Positions 24,541 to 37,159 of a stretch of 64,000 nt of DNA are shown in pieces. The notes under the pieces were generated by a model that saw nothing but the letters and a program-made list of their open reading frames with translations, searched no databases and was not told where the DNA came from. Position numbers and translations under genes: made by a program. The stretch comes from Sialis fuliginosa (lineage: Eukaryota; Arthropoda; Insecta; Megaloptera; Sialidae): contig OY540812.1 of NCBI GenBank assembly GCA_961205875.1, positions 29,707,098 to 29,771,097 on the forward strand. Reading direction: 5' to 3'. How positions within the stretch are numbered: position 1 is the stretch's first letter; every line of letters starts with the position of its first letter.

Positions 24541-25470
24541 CAATTACACCATAGGAGAGCGCTATTTTCAGTTTTTGACACTGTATATAGCTAGAAGTAG
24601 GTGAGCTGATCAGGTATGTACATGACCCCAGCCTTAGGTATATAAATTATAAACGTTTAAGTCCCTCCTAAGGAGGAAGACATTATTGCGAGGGTATAAT
24701 ATAATATAATATAGATTTATAAAATTTTAAAATTCATGAAAAGAAAATGTTAAAATATAAGAAAATAAACTGGTGTGATCGCCACAAGATTTTTTTATAC
24801 ATCAATATACAGACATTGATATCTTAAAAACGATTAATTATATCGAACAAATCTCCCATAGATGCTACAAAACTTTCTTATACGTAATAGGTACTAAAAA
24901 TAAAAAAAATCTAAATTTAACATTCTACGAATATTTCTTGTTAGCTGATGAAAGATAGAAAAAAACTAATAGAACATAAATTATAGATAATACATTTCTT
25001 TCTATTATGAATCCTTTCTAATAGATATTTTTTTAATTAAAAATATAATTAATTTTTTTTATTAACAGGCAAGAGTAAATTTTTCTACAACTTTTAGTAC
25101 AAAATTTTTTTTCTGTTTTTAACACTTTCAAATATATATTTTTTAATCGAGTATTTCTTTTTAAAATGTATTTTTTTTAATGAATAAAAATTAAATTATA
25201 GATAATGGTATTGTTTACAACTTTTACCTAAAACATTTTTTCTAAAACGCACCATTTTAAAAATAATCCAAAAATATTTACAAATCAATCATCCGTTTAT
25301 AAATATGAGATCGTTTAAAGAAATGAGAGGTTTTCTTCCTTGAAAAAAATTGATCTAAATAGAAGATTTCACACTTCTATGATTTGTTGTACAAGAAAAT
25401 TTAAATGGTCAAAATATTTTAGATAATAATCTTCTCTACGACTTTTATTTAAAACATTTTAAGAAAAATA
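24541..25470. other. A+T-rich stretch with diverged repeat remains
   Basis: No gene seen. aaaactttcttatacgtaat near 24870 and 'gaacataaattatagataat' at about 24970 show this holds decayed relatives of the 1452-2405 and 45760-46650 repeats. Confidence 0.45.
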
Positions 25471-25474
25471 AAAA

Positions 25475-28400
25475 AACATCTGCCAAGTAAATGCACAGTG
25501 CTTCCTCGTGCTAAATTCACCAAAGGTAGTTAATTATTCAACAATTTAAATAAAAACCGATAGTTTTTATTTGTTTATATACATTGCCTGGAATTGGTTA
25601 ACCATTTAATTTTTACACAATTTTACTAAAAAATATTAGTTCGAAATTTTTCTTAAGACGCACCTGAATATTTTTTCATATATTTTTAATTTTTTGGAAA
25701 AATTATGCAAATGTCAAAATGACATTTAAAACGTCAAAATGACATTTAAAACGTCAAAATGACATTTAATATATCCAAGCAATATCAATTTAGAATAATT
25801 CGGGCAAGACATACACGAGTGTTTGCCATAAGGGTTCCGAAGTACGTACTACGTGAAATGTTTGGAACCACTTACAGGTGCATTTTTAAGTTAAAGTTAA
25901 AATATAAAAAAGTGTCAAGTTCTACTAATTGAGATCTATATTTTGACATACCACATGCCTAGATATCAAAAAAAATAATTTATGACGCCTCTCCCTATAA
26001 TTCCAAAATTTAAAATTATATTGTTGACTTTAGTATTTGTCGTTGGTAGTCCCACCAAAGCCTCGTTACCAAATTTTTTTCAGATTTTTTGAGCCAGTAG
26101 TTACAGAGATAGAGGTGGGGGGGACAAAATAAAACACTGCTTTTAGCCCCCCACAGGCGCTATTTTTAAGTTAGAAAAAAAATAAAAAATATGATCATGT
26201 TCTACGAATTGAAATATACATTTTGACATATCACATGCCTAGATATGAAAATAAAAATTTTAAATTCTCTTACACCCCTCATTATTCCAAAATTTAAAAT
26301 TATATTATTGACTTTAGTATTTGTCGTTTGTAGTCCCACCAAAACCTCGTTACCAAATTTTTTTCAGATTTTTTGAGCCGGTAGTTACAGAGTTAAGGGG
26401 GGGGGGGCAGAATAAAATACTGCTTTTAGCCCCCTACAGGCGCCATTTTTGAGTTAGAAAAAAAATAAAAAATATGGTCATATTCTACTAATTGAGACGT
26501 ACATTTTGACGTGGCACACGTCTTGGTATACAATTTTTTTTTTGATTTGCTTTAAAGCCCCCTACAGGCACCATTTTTAATTTAGAAAAAAATAAAAAAA
26601 GGGTCAAATTCCGCTTGTTTAGTTATACATTTTAACGTGCCACATGCCTTGGTATAAAAAAAATATTTTTTTTTACCTAGCTTTAGCTCTTTATTGCCCC
26701 CCCCCCCCCTGAAAAATGATTTATTCAATAAATTTGTACATATTTTACTAGAGGGTGTCATTTTACATGTTCAGTAAAAATTTCAAGTTTCTAGCATATA
26801 GTTTACGAGCTATTTAGCTTTGAGTGAAAAGGACGGACGGACGACAAAGCGATATTAATAGGGCTTCTTCGGAACCCTAAAAACAAAACACGAATTTTTA
26901 AAATAAATTGAGATAAATCTTTGTATTTTACAACAAACGTTGTAGACCCATATTATAGGAAATTTTTAATGCTCTACAAAAAATATTCTATAAAATTTTC
27001 ACGTAACATGTGTCGTTTTTGAGATATCATAAAAAAAATTATATTTTGGGGTGTCACCCCTCCCCCTTACATACGATTTTGATGATTTTGAAATGGGATC
27101 GTCCTCAAGTCAGACCCAGCCATCCGACCAAGTTTCAATAATATCGGTTAAGTGGTTCATGAGTTATGCGTGTGACAAAGATTCAGGGGACAGATGGACG
27201 GACGGACGGACACACAGACAGACAGACACGGAACGAAAAGATCAATTTAAAATTTTGAAATCCGAGAACATTTTTTTTGTCTCAATCTGAAACGATCACA
27301 TAGCTTCTCGTATCTTCGATATTGCGAGTAAGCAAAATGGCAATAGATAACATCCGTTTCCGGTTTATAGTGATTGCCTCAAAATAGTAGGAGCATGTCT
27401 CAGTTACAAGTTACAACTTATATAAAAACTTTAAAAAAATTGTAAATTTCACCGTTTTGTTTATAAAGCGTTCACAGACCAACGGATAGACACACACGCG
27501 TCTTTTTGAGATAATGGTCGTACGTGATTCAGGAACCCTTAGAACGTATATTTCATGATTATTTTAAAAATTACTTCGAAATAAAATTGTAAACAATTTT
27601 TTCGATTATTTTTTTATTAAAACTAAAAATATATAAAAACCTAATGAAAATTTAATACGTTTGGAATTTAGTGCTTATAGATAAGTTATATTTTCTCTCT
27701 ATAAGTTATAAATAATTTGTGACAGAAAAGATAAAAGCGTTGGGAGAATAAAGAGAGAGAATAAAGAGAGAGAAAGATTGATAAACAAAGAGCAAAAGGC
27801 AGTGATATCGTACAGGATGTTATAGGGAGGGGATAAAATATAGACATTCTGTGGGTTGAGAAAAGTGTTATCTGGGAAATTTTGTACACCCCTGATTTAT
27901 GGTGTTAAAAATATCGCTCCCTCCCATACCTTACCAAATGTTTCAGTAGAAAGTATTAGAAAAATTTAACACTTTTCTGCAGAAAATACATTATATGTTA
28001 TCACAGAATTTTTCATCAACTTTTGAGACCAAAGTAGGTAAAATATTTGGAAACATCTATGTAGTTGTATATACAATAATTTTATATTATGAAAATATAC
28101 GTAACTTGTATTATTATTCCTTCCTCGCAATATCGAAGATACGAGAAGCTTTGTGATCGATTTAGATTGAGACAAAAAAAATGTTCTCCAATTTAAAAAT
28201 TTTAAATTCATCTTTCCGATTCACGTCAAGACAAACACTTTTCATTCCGTGTCTATCTATCTGTCCGTCCGTCCGTGTGTCCGCGTTTTGTTTTTTTAAA
28301 TTGATATTTACTTTGATGTATTAAATGTCATTTAGACGTTTGCATTTTAGATTTATATTGAAATTGTAAAAAAATTAAAAATATACGAAAAAATAATCAG

Positions 28401-28583
28401 GTGCGTTTTAAGAAAAATTTCGAACTAATATTTTTTAATTAAATTGTATAAAAATTAAATGGTTAACCAATTCTAAGCAATTTATCTGAGCATCGGTTTT
28501 TATTTAAATTGTTCAATAATTAACTACCTTTGGTGAATTTAGCACGAGGAAGCACTGTGCATTTACTTGGCAGATGTTTTTTT
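25475..28583. mobile_element. Composite 3.1 kb element with long inverted ends
   Basis: The left end (acatctgccaagtaaatgca at 25475, then cttcctcgtgctaaattcac, gtagttaattattcaac, tggttaaccatttaattttt) is mirrored at 28300-28583, giving inverted ends of about 270 bp. Further in, 27225-27330 (cttctcgtatcttcgatatt, (GGAC)n) is mirrored at 28110-28270. Between them are a tandem array (25873-26690) and unique A+T-rich sequence. No transposase frame was found. A shortened copy is at 4985-5575. Confidence 0.78.
25873..26690 (+). repeat. Tandem array of 290-bp and shorter units
   Basis: Units begin at about 25873, 26150, 26438 and 26564, each with 'caggtgcatttttaagtt' or 'caggcgccatttttgagtt', 'tctactaattgaga', 'ttttgacataccacatgcc' and (in the first two) 'tttagtatttgtcgttggta' and 'ttttttgagccggtagttac'. 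Later units are shorter. Short g or c runs (26397-26407, 26697-26709) mark the borders. A single unit is found beside the mariner at 9706-9930. Confidence 0.75.
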
Positions 28584-28619
28584 TTACTTTCTTAAACAGT
28601 CATATACAGAGTGTCCCTA

Positions 28620-29010
28620 ATCAAACCGACAAACTTTCAGGAAGTGTCGATAAAATAAAATAAAAAGTTGCAGAAATATTTTGTCAATCATATTTTTGTG
28701 CAAAAATATTTATTCCAAATTGATTCAGTAAAAGTTAAAACATCTATACATAATATAAAACATATTCCCCGCCGCGTCTGTCTGTCTCTCTCTGCATGAT
28801 TTCCTCAGTAACTACTGAACGGATTTTATTCTGGTTTTCACTAATGGATAGAGTGTTTCACGAGGAAGGTTTAGGTGTATAATTTGCGAATATTTTGTAT
28901 AAATTTGTGGATATTTTGTATAAATGTGTGGATATTTTGTGTACATTTCATGAAGTCGAAAAAAGAACAGTCGACGGAAGGTATATATGTAGTATATAGT
29001 TATATAATAT
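28620..29010 (+). repeat. Retroelement-like fragment followed by a short tandem repeat
   Basis: 28770-28880 carries 'actactgaacggattttatt', 'ggttttcactaatggatag' and 'cacgaggaaggtttaggtgt', a module I recognise from the 3' parts of insect RTE-like retroelements (from memory, not searched). It is followed by about three units of 'gtggatattttgtataaat' (28885-28945). Confidence 0.5.
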
Positions 29011-29013
29011 ATA

Positions 29014-29272
29014 GATGCTGGCAAAAAATTCCAGGTAGCTCTGCATTCTGCGTTGTCTCCTTGACGACGTTTCGGTCGAATCTTATCGGCCATCTTCAGG
29101 TCTGGTGTGAACTTAGTTCTCTGAACTTCTTTTGATTAGTCACTAACGAAACGAACTTAGTTCAAAGAACTAAGTTCAGACCAGACCTGAAGATGGCCGA
29201 TAGGATTCGACCGAAACGTCGTCAAGAAGACAACGCAGAACGCGGAGCTATCCGGAATTTTTCACCAGCATC
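29014..29272. mobile_element. TA-flanked hairpin MITE, 259 bp
   Basis: gatgctggcaaaaaattccag at 29014 and its diverged reverse ending ccagcatc at 29272 are bordered by TA on both sides. The arms include gacgacgtttcggtcgaatc against gattcgaccgaaacgtcgtc and agaactaagttcagaccag. The 'cctgaagatggccgat..cgaaacgtcg' phrase is common in arthropod repeats. Confidence 0.82.
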
Positions 29273-30067
29273 TACTTCAGCCCGCGGAATACAATATTTC
29301 AACAATAATATATAGTTAGCGATAAGTGAAAACAATGTTTAATATCTTTATTGCAGATAAAATTTATATTTCCGGGTAACACTAGATCCAATGTACTAGT
29401 ACCTACAATTATAATTAGTGTTTCATGAATCCTATAGCACAGTGTTATTATTGTGTATAAGAAAGTACTTCTATAAGAAATATTATATTCAAAATATTTT
29501 CAACAATTACATTTGAAAAACAACCCCATATAGACCATATTCATAATACTCTTAAACATTACAAGTACAATCAAGTGTTGTACATTCAAAGAACGTAAAT
29601 GTATTACAAACAAACACTAAAATAAAATAAATGACATAATAGGCTTAAAACCGGCTTCACGAAGCTACCATCTCCACCCCCACCCCCCCACCCCAAACAC
29701 TACTACTTGACGCTACTAGAGTGAAGTTATCTGTAGTTCCCATGTAGACATTAAACACCCAAGTTTGTGGTAAGTAGTTTTAATAGTTGTGCGTTGTGTA
29801 TAGGCTGGCGCGAAAGTCAGCGCTCGTTAACTAAATATTACGCTTTTTATTGTTGTAGGAGATGTTATTTGTAGCTTGATCAGTGTAGGATCCATGGGGG
29901 TTTTCCTCTAAGGGACTAAATAATTATATTTCGTTTTAGTTTCTTATCAGGCCAGTAAAGTATTAATTACATTTATCATTTTTTTTTTAAATTGGTGACC
30001 TTGAAATGTTTTACATTTGTATATTTTTACTTAATCAGCAATACCAACCTAGAGAAATTATATAGAA
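29273..30067. other. Unassigned stretch
   Basis: No gene seen. 29668-29697 is a C-rich run. 29372-29400 (cgggtaacactagatccaat) resembles 6093-6120 (caggtaacaccaggcccaat). Confidence 0.4.
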
Positions 30068-31463
30068 CTAGCTGTTACCCGTCATTTACGTGGAATTTAG
30101 ATTAATGAAAACAACCTTAGATTAGTAATGTAATGTAAGTAATACCGAAAATTAGGAAATTGATGGACATATTTGATTATTTTCACCATAATGATCGGTA
30201 TGTTCCTGTCCACATTCTAACTTAAAAACGACATAGATATTTTATTCACACCTTTAAAAAATCTAATATTTCTAAATAACGTCATTAGAATCGGAAACAG
30301 ATGTTTACTCTTGTCATTTTTTTAATTTTTCAAATTATTTTTGAAACTGAAAAAATGTTTTAAGTAGGCAACAATCATATACATGTTTTCCAAAAAACAA
30401 TAATTTAAGGAAATAATCGATGTTTATTTTTATGTACGGCTTTAATATGTGTGAAGTACATATTTATAGTATACTTACCTAGGTATATAAGTAAGTATTG
30501 TTAACTCAATTTTTTGGAATTTAAGATTTTGACCTCTCTATAGATCCATTCTGACTATTTTCGCCATGATGTCTGTGTGTGTCGGTCTGTAGATGCTGTA
30601 GCTCAAAAATGACAATACGTAGAAGGGTAAATTTTTAAATTTAGGACTAGTTGATCCAGCAAACGGGCCCCCAGACTGGAATTGTTGGCGGGCCCCCTAA
30701 GATTTTTTTCGACCAGGTTTATTTGAATGACTTTTTTTTCAAAATTCGTAAATATTCAATCAATTACTTTTTTTCTCTCTCTCTCGCCGCGCCGGGACCG
30801 ACTAAGAATTATAGTTCTGTCAGTCCCCCCCCCCCCCCCATATGGGGGCTATGATGACGTGACATACATAATACATATGCACCAATTTTTTTATATAATT
30901 ATTTTTTTCAAGATGTCTTAAAAATTAAAAAATCATTTAAGAAAAGTTGGTTTTCATACTTCTTTAGATTAATAATAAACCAAAGCCTTTTTAATATAAA
31001 TAATAAATATAGCAGTTTTAATTAAGTTGGGCCTTATTTGCCTCCATGACCATACTTATCATTAATTTTCGTCTGGAAAGAAAACATCTTATATTTTTGA
31101 AAACGGTCTTTCAACCGGAAACGGATGTTATACCCTTGCCAATTTTTTAGTTTTCGAATTATTTTTCAAACGTAGTGAATTAGAAAAAAAATAAGTTGTA
31201 AAGAATATTATTATCTATATAGTTTATGTCCCATTCATTTTTCTCTATCTTTTATCAGTTACCCAGAATATTGTTTACAGATACACACAGAACAGAGAGC
31301 TGACGACGTATTTATTAAAGATATTTTGGCAATAATCAAAATGAGTAGATTCACTAAACACATAATGGTTACCCAGCGGAGTCGACCATAGAAACTCCTA
31401 GCTCTCAAAGAAGGAAAATGAAAAGTTAATTTTTCGCTTATAACTCAGAAACGAAAAACAATA
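30068..31463. repeat. Mosaic of repeat fragments
   Basis: 30068-30100 has the 'actagctgttacccgtc' module. 30290-30640 holds pieces of the 1452-2405 repeat, with the reversed tail 'ccattctgactattttcgcc'. 30655-30740 resembles the 'gggccccc..actggaattgttg' centre of the 19022-20962 hairpin. A run of c lies at 30822-30839. No gene. Confidence 0.5.
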
Positions 31464-32227
31464 CAGGATGATTTACAACTAGTGTAAAAAAATTTAACAG
31501 TAGATCGAGGATGTAATTTTAAGCAAAAAACCTTATGTGAACCTATGTGGAAATTCTTCACAAGGAAGCTACAGTCTTTTACCCAAATTTAGTGTTTATT
31601 TAATATCTAGAGATCCCATTATGCTACTGTTATGAAATTTGATACAGGGTTTGATATTAATAAATATTATTGATTTCCAGTATCAAATAATAATAATTTC
31701 GATCAGGGGTGTATGGAGCCAGTGGGCCCGCCGATTTTTATAAAGTATTTTTTTGTTCTTTAATTTTTTCCTGAGTTGGGTTCTTGTAGAAGATTATATG
31801 ATACAAAATACACAAAAATACACTTTGTTCATTTGTCATAAAATCAACCGTTTTCGACAAATATCGAAAAAAGAAAGTACTGCAGAATTTTACTTAATAC
31901 GGTTGCTTCAAATTACACAAAATAAGTTTATATTCTTGTTCTATGATTAAAAATAAGATGAAAAGTTAATATAAATATACCTCCAAAACTGCATTTTTAA
32001 CAACAAACAGCCATTTATAGTTTCGTTAATATCAAACTCTGTATCAAATTTCATAACTGTAGCATAATGGATTCTCTAGATATTAAATAAACACTAAATT
32101 TGGGTAAAAGACTGTAGCTCACTTACAAAGAATTTCCGGACATAGGTTCATATAAGGTATTTTGCTTAAAATTACATCCTCGATTTACTGTTAAATTTTT
32201 TACACTACATAGTTGTAAATCATCCTG
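31464..32227. mobile_element. TA-flanked hairpin element, 764 bp
   Basis: caggatgatttacaactagt at 31464 is mirrored by tagttgtaaatcatcctg ending at 32227, with TA outside each end. Arms of about 230 bp pair through tttatttaatatctagaga and agtctttta. The middle (31700-31985) is unpaired. Noncoding. Confidence 0.82.
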
Positions 32228-32845
32228 TATAAAGTAAAAAAAGTTTCAAACAAAAGTTATAGGAACAAATATTTCACACAAAAAAGTATTGCAATTTTTC
32301 GCGTATTCCTAATAGAAAAGGTAAAAAACGAGATGCAATGTGCGGATTGCTACTATGAGTGGGACCGAGACAGAAATGTATATCGCATGCTCTTCGATTT
32401 TTTTTTTCAAAAAATTCAGTCAAAATAATATAATTTAACGATTTCTACTTTTTTACATAAATTTCGTGTGGTGTTTCAGGAAAAAATCACATCGTCAAAA
32501 AAATTTATAAATAAAAAATTATACTTGTCTAACAACTTGAAGAAGGGTGAAGCTAAAAAATGGTTATAACACCATAAAGATCTGTTTAGAGAAATTGAGT
32601 CTACAAAAAAAAATTTACCCTGACAAATATCTAAATACAGATAGGTCAAAAAAAATTGCGAATAGAGGGAGGAAAATTATATAAACAGTTGCATCTCTAG
32701 GTGTACATAGGAATAAACTCATTTTCCTTGTATACTGAATTAAATATAATATAAATAAAAATACTATCTGTTATATCATAATCAGATCGATATAGGTATT
32801 ATAATATGTAGGTAGGTACTTGATATATTAATAAATTAATATAAG
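32228..32845. other. Unassigned A+T-rich stretch
   Basis: No gene or clear repeat recognised; the right border is the target duplication of the next element. Confidence 0.4.
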
Positions 32846-33066
32846 CAATGGCGGATTAAAAACTGATGTTAGTTATGGACAATCTCCCCAAAAAAAATCG
32901 CATGTTCAATTGAATAACCTTTTTTAATTACTTTGCGCTTTCCTGCAGTATGTGAATACCTTTTTCTAGTCCTCACAACACCATTTTTTATCCTCTTCTA
33001 CCTCATTTTGGCACACTCCTGAGTCTTTGCATCCGGGGCGAACCCACCACCCCAAATCCGCCACTG
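32846..33066. mobile_element. hAT-type MITE, 221 bp
   Basis: The ends caatggcggatt and aatccgccactg are inverted copies. Flanks AATATAAG (32838-32845) and AATATAAA (33067-33074) agree in seven of eight positions, as expected of an old 8-bp hAT duplication. Noncoding. Confidence 0.78.
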
Positions 33067-33074
33067 AATATAAA

Positions 33075-34766
33075 TAATATTTTTGTAATATTATCATATA
33101 AGATTTTAAAAAGTCTTACATATTATAAATCATACCGTATTTTTTTAATATACCTAAACTTCGTTGCATATAACGTCTACCTATAGTATCTTTATTCTGT
33201 GGTCTACCTACTGTATATTATTTCTGTCTATCATACAAATTCAGCAGCACAATAAAATAAACCTGATAATAAGATTATAAAATGCCGCTCATAAACATTG
33301 TGTACCATTTAATCAAAACAAAATGGCAGCAAGAAAATAAAGGGAATCGTATAAAAAAGCTCTGTTTTTATGACTCAAGAATAAAACAAGTCCAAATCAA
33401 TATTTGGGTGACTTAAAAAAAAGTCAAATACCTATTTATAAATTAAATAAATAACATTGAAAGCAGTTGTTACAATTGTCAAATATTGCATACAATAATA
33501 AATATAACCTTACTTGGCAACCGGTGTGAAATTATCGACAAACAGATAGCAACTGACAGCTTGTGAACCAATATCATCAGATCATAAGGAAGAAAATCTA
33601 ATTTTCCACGACCCCGAGCGAGTTTTCACGACTCTATACGATTATTAAGTTTTCATAACAATACTTCACTCAATCGTGTCTACAAAGCTCGAAAAAAAAT
33701 ACTTAAATCATTATTTTTTTATTATTTTATAAATGTACTTCACAACAATTAAATTCGAATTTTATTTAATTAAAACAATTCTTTTTTAACACTTTTATAT
33801 TAATAAATTCTTATAAAAAATAAACACTATGCTTTAAAAGTTATATTAATTAATTATATGATAGATGTAATAGTTATATTTATTATTCTGTGGTAATAGT
33901 AACACCATAGACATGTCACACAAAAATTATCGTAAAAAAATATGCATGCATCGACGTAAATTTCGTTGTAGTTTGAACGCGTTCGTTGGCAACCGTTCTT
34001 TTATTATCTCCTGCTTATATACAGAATACAGACATGTCAAAACTTTGTTTCGCAAAGTGTATCATGGAAATATAAACTTTTACGAGAGAATGATCGTTTC
34101 TAAAATATGCATGAGATGAAATTCATAACTCACTTTTAGTGTCTTGATTCAAATGTGACAAATATTTGTAAATATTACGTTGCATATATCATATTTGTAT
34201 ACATATGTGCACTTCAAATATATACGAATATAAAGTTTTTATAAGAATTTACTGAATTTATAATTTTAACAACAAACTTTTATTTATATTATGTATATTT
34301 GAATTGTGCACAATATAAAATACATTAGAAAATAATCATTTGACTTTATTTATTTTAAATTGATGACACAACAATGAAATCTAATCATTCGGATATTAGG
34401 TACAATGGGTACAATTGTCAAGTTATGTAATCTATGTAATTTATTAACTGTCACCTAGCGATGAAAGTTCTAATTAATCTATTCAAGATACAAACCATTT
34501 TTACATGTACAGAAGTACACTCCATATAATTGTGTACAATTGTCATTTAAGGATTAATTATAATGGTTGAAGTCGTTTAAAGTATTTAGAAATTTAATTA
34601 ATTAATTTACAAATAATTGAATTGAATTTATAAACGTCTAGTATCTTCTTTATTATTTTTATTTATAAAAATAAAAATTTATCAATGAAAATATACGTAT
34701 TTCAAAAATGTAATGCTATATTTTTATTTTTACGTATTTGAAATAAATCTTTAAACATCAGTAAAT
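33075..34766. other. Low-repeat intergenic stretch upstream of the Myb/SANT-like gene
   Basis: No repeat copies of the other families were seen. A 68-codon frame at 33913-34119 (+) with many basic residues shows no family likeness and no splice link to the gene downstream. The promoter of the Myb/SANT-like gene should lie at the right end, but no TATA box stands out. Confidence 0.4.
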
Positions 34767-35774
34767 ATGGTCCATGTAAGTAATTAAAACCATAGTTGTC
34801 TTAGACGTCTTAAACCTGAAATGTAAAAAAAATTCCAGTCGCCACATTTATCCGAAGAACAAAAAATACTCCTAATAGAATTTATGGAAAGTAATTTAGA
34901 ATTAGTCAAAGGAAAATCAAGTCGTGAAGATGCAAAGGAGCTCTGGGAAAAAATTACAAAAGAGTTAAACTACATGCCAGGGGTGAAGAAAGACTGGATC
35001 GAATGGAAAACTGCAAGTATTATTTTTACAAAAAAAATTACAACAAATAAAATTTACATTTACATAAATATTTAAAATTACAACAAATAAAAAATTAATA
35101 TTTTTGCAGTCCTGGAAAAATATATGCAGCAGCATTAAAAAGAAAATAAAAGAAGATCAATTTGAATTTAAAGAAAGCGATTTAAATTATCGAATAGCAC
35201 AATTAATAAAGATTGATAAAACTAGTAGTGAAGACGAACGAAGTAAAATCGTAAGTAACATTAACATTTTAAAATATTTAAAATATAGAAAAAATTATTC
35301 TATTTCAGAAAAACACGATCCAACCTGAAAACAACTTAATGGAAAAACCTCACCAAATACGAGTTTTAGAAATTAGAAAAATTGATAATCCAATAACGAT
35401 AACAGTTAAAAGACCGTCTGCATCTGAAAATGTAATATTAACATCTTCATTAAAGCCTCTATACAGTTCCAAAATTTTTAGGCCACATAAATTGGCTTCT
35501 CATATTTATTATTAATTATTTATCGTAATAAAAATAATAATTTTAGATAAATGAAGTAAATAAAAAACCAAAAATAGACTTACTGAATAAAACTCAAGAA
35601 CCTTCTAAAAGTACAAACAATTTATTGTCTATGAATCCTATAGATATATTCGGTAAATTTATTAGCAGCGAATTAAGTCAAATTACAAACGAAGATATTT
35701 ATAACGAAACAAAATGGAAAATCATGGAACTTATTCTTGAAGGTCAAAGGAAACAGAAGAATTTAAATTTATAA
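34767..35774 (+). CDS. Myb/SANT-like (zeste-type) DNA-binding protein, five exons
   Basis: Exons inferred from splice signals are 34767-34775, 34839-35012, 35110-35250, 35309-35431 and 35547-35774. All introns are phase 0 and 58-115 nt long. They join into an open frame of 224 codons plus stop. The 3-codon first exon (ATG GTC CAT, then GTAAGT) is the least certain; ATG at 34884 is the alternative start but would cut the domain. Residues of about 6-75 form a Myb/SANT-like domain of the zeste / Myb_DNA-bind_5 type: LSEEQKILLIEF, AKELWEKITKELN and DWIEWKT|SWKNICSSIKKK, with the regularly spaced tryptophans of this fold. The rest is lysine- and asparagine-rich with a predicted helical C-terminus (IFGKFISSELSQI ... 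KWKIMELILEGQ), as in related proteins. Intron 2 starts GC (GCAAGT); a GT choice one base on breaks the frame. Likely a nuclear regulator; such domains are also spread by PIF/Harbinger transposons, so a domesticated origin is possible. Confidence 0.8.
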
Positions 35775-35825
35775 GTTAATTATTTTGTAAATATTTATAC
35801 ATTTATTATAGAACGATATTTTTTT

Positions 35826-35831
35826 AATAAA
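35826..35831 (+). terminator. Poly(A) signal of the Myb/SANT-like gene
   Basis: AATAAA lies 52 bases after the stop codon at 35772-35774, a normal spacing for 3' end formation. Confidence 0.6.
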
Positions 35832-36039
35832 ACATTTAAATCTTTTTCTAACTAGTTTAATTAAATTAATGGAAAGGATTATACAAGGTAGGTATTATAA
35901 AAAAAATAACATAACATTTAAATATATATATATTAAAAACAATTATCTACTTGTAAACATCTGTCTTTCTATGTCTTTCATTATTTTTTACTTATGTATT
36001 TAAATTACATAAAATATATTTATAGACCAGGTGCAAAGT

Positions 36040-36485
36040 ATTTTTGAGTGCAAGAAATTCAAACTGAATAATTTTTTGTAGTCGCTAAGAAAACCTGTAG
36101 TTTCCCCTTTTGGGGTGAGGCTGATTGTGAGACAAAAATCAATTTTTGCTGATTTCCTGACTTTCAACTTTATGGTAAAAATAGTTATATACAAAATGAT
36201 AGCTCCGGAGTGGGGGAAAGGTAAAAAAAACAGTTTTCACTGATTTCTCAATATTTTTTCAACTTTATAGCTAAAATAGTTCAAATAGTCATTACTCGGT
36301 GAAGTACGTTTTGAAATATGTAGAGAACTCTTTTTATAGAGAATTTAATTAGCTTTTTTTTATACATATAAATGTTGTAAAGTTGAAAGAAAACCGAGAA
36401 ATCGGTAAAAACTGATTTTTGTCTCCTTTAGGATATCTAGTAGCACTCAAAAAAAATCCAGTCACTATTATTTCTGAGTAATGTA
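36040..36485. repeat. Imperfect inverted and direct repeat block
   Basis: 'ttttgagtgc', 'gagacaaaaatcaattttt' and 'ctttcaacttta' (36040-36175) return in reverse at about 36375-36455. A third, direct copy (gttttcactgatttctcaat, ttcaactttatagctaaaat) lies at 36230-36290. Probably an old hairpin element. Confidence 0.5.
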
Positions 36486-36489
36486 AATT

Positions 36490-37159
36490 TTTTCAGCATG
36501 GCGTCCGGCTTAAAATCCAATATTTTATTTTATATTATTCTACGTTCTCGATTTAAAAAAATAAAATCATCAATATGCATTAATGAAAAATATCACAATC
36601 ATTAACAATATCAACAATCCTTTATAATAATAAATAAATAAGTAAAATTTACTTAAAAATTACGTATTGCTATTTATATAATTTTCAACTAATGCTGAAA
36701 ATATAATAAGCGTAAAGGTAAGTTCAATGAAAATCTAAGCGGTCTTAGACTTAGTTTTATAAAAATATGCAGACAGCATGATCGATGAACTTAGGAACGT
36801 ATTTACTATGAAATTGAGCAGCAGTAAAGGATCGGCAGAATCCATGAATATTGTAAAAATACGAGCTGGAACAAATATATATACACGTTAAGGCGGGTTT
36901 TGTTTTCAAAAACAGTTGTAAACTTTAAAAGCAAAACTAAAACTACGTTTCCACTAGACTTTGACACATACACAACTAATGCCAAAATCTCTACTTTAAT
37001 TAACTAACTAACAATCAATTAAAATTGTTTAATCATTGCAGTTTTATTCTTAAAAAATTATGATCGATAATGCATAACTAAGAAATATTTACGACATTTT
37101 TTTCCCAATGAAATAAATATATAGTTTACTTAAATGACTGTAATTAATAAAGTAATTAT
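36490..37159. other. Unassigned stretch with a short coding-like frame
   Basis: 36771-36890 (+) stays open for about 39 codons with non-A+T-like residues (MIDELRNVFTMKLSSSKG). No splice partner or family was recognised, so it is not called as a gene. Confidence 0.3.

Noticed and set aside
28812..29093. 93-codon open frame (-) with a basic MADKIRPKRRQGDN start
   Set aside because: It is the reverse reading of a common hairpin MITE phrase plus a short tandem repeat.
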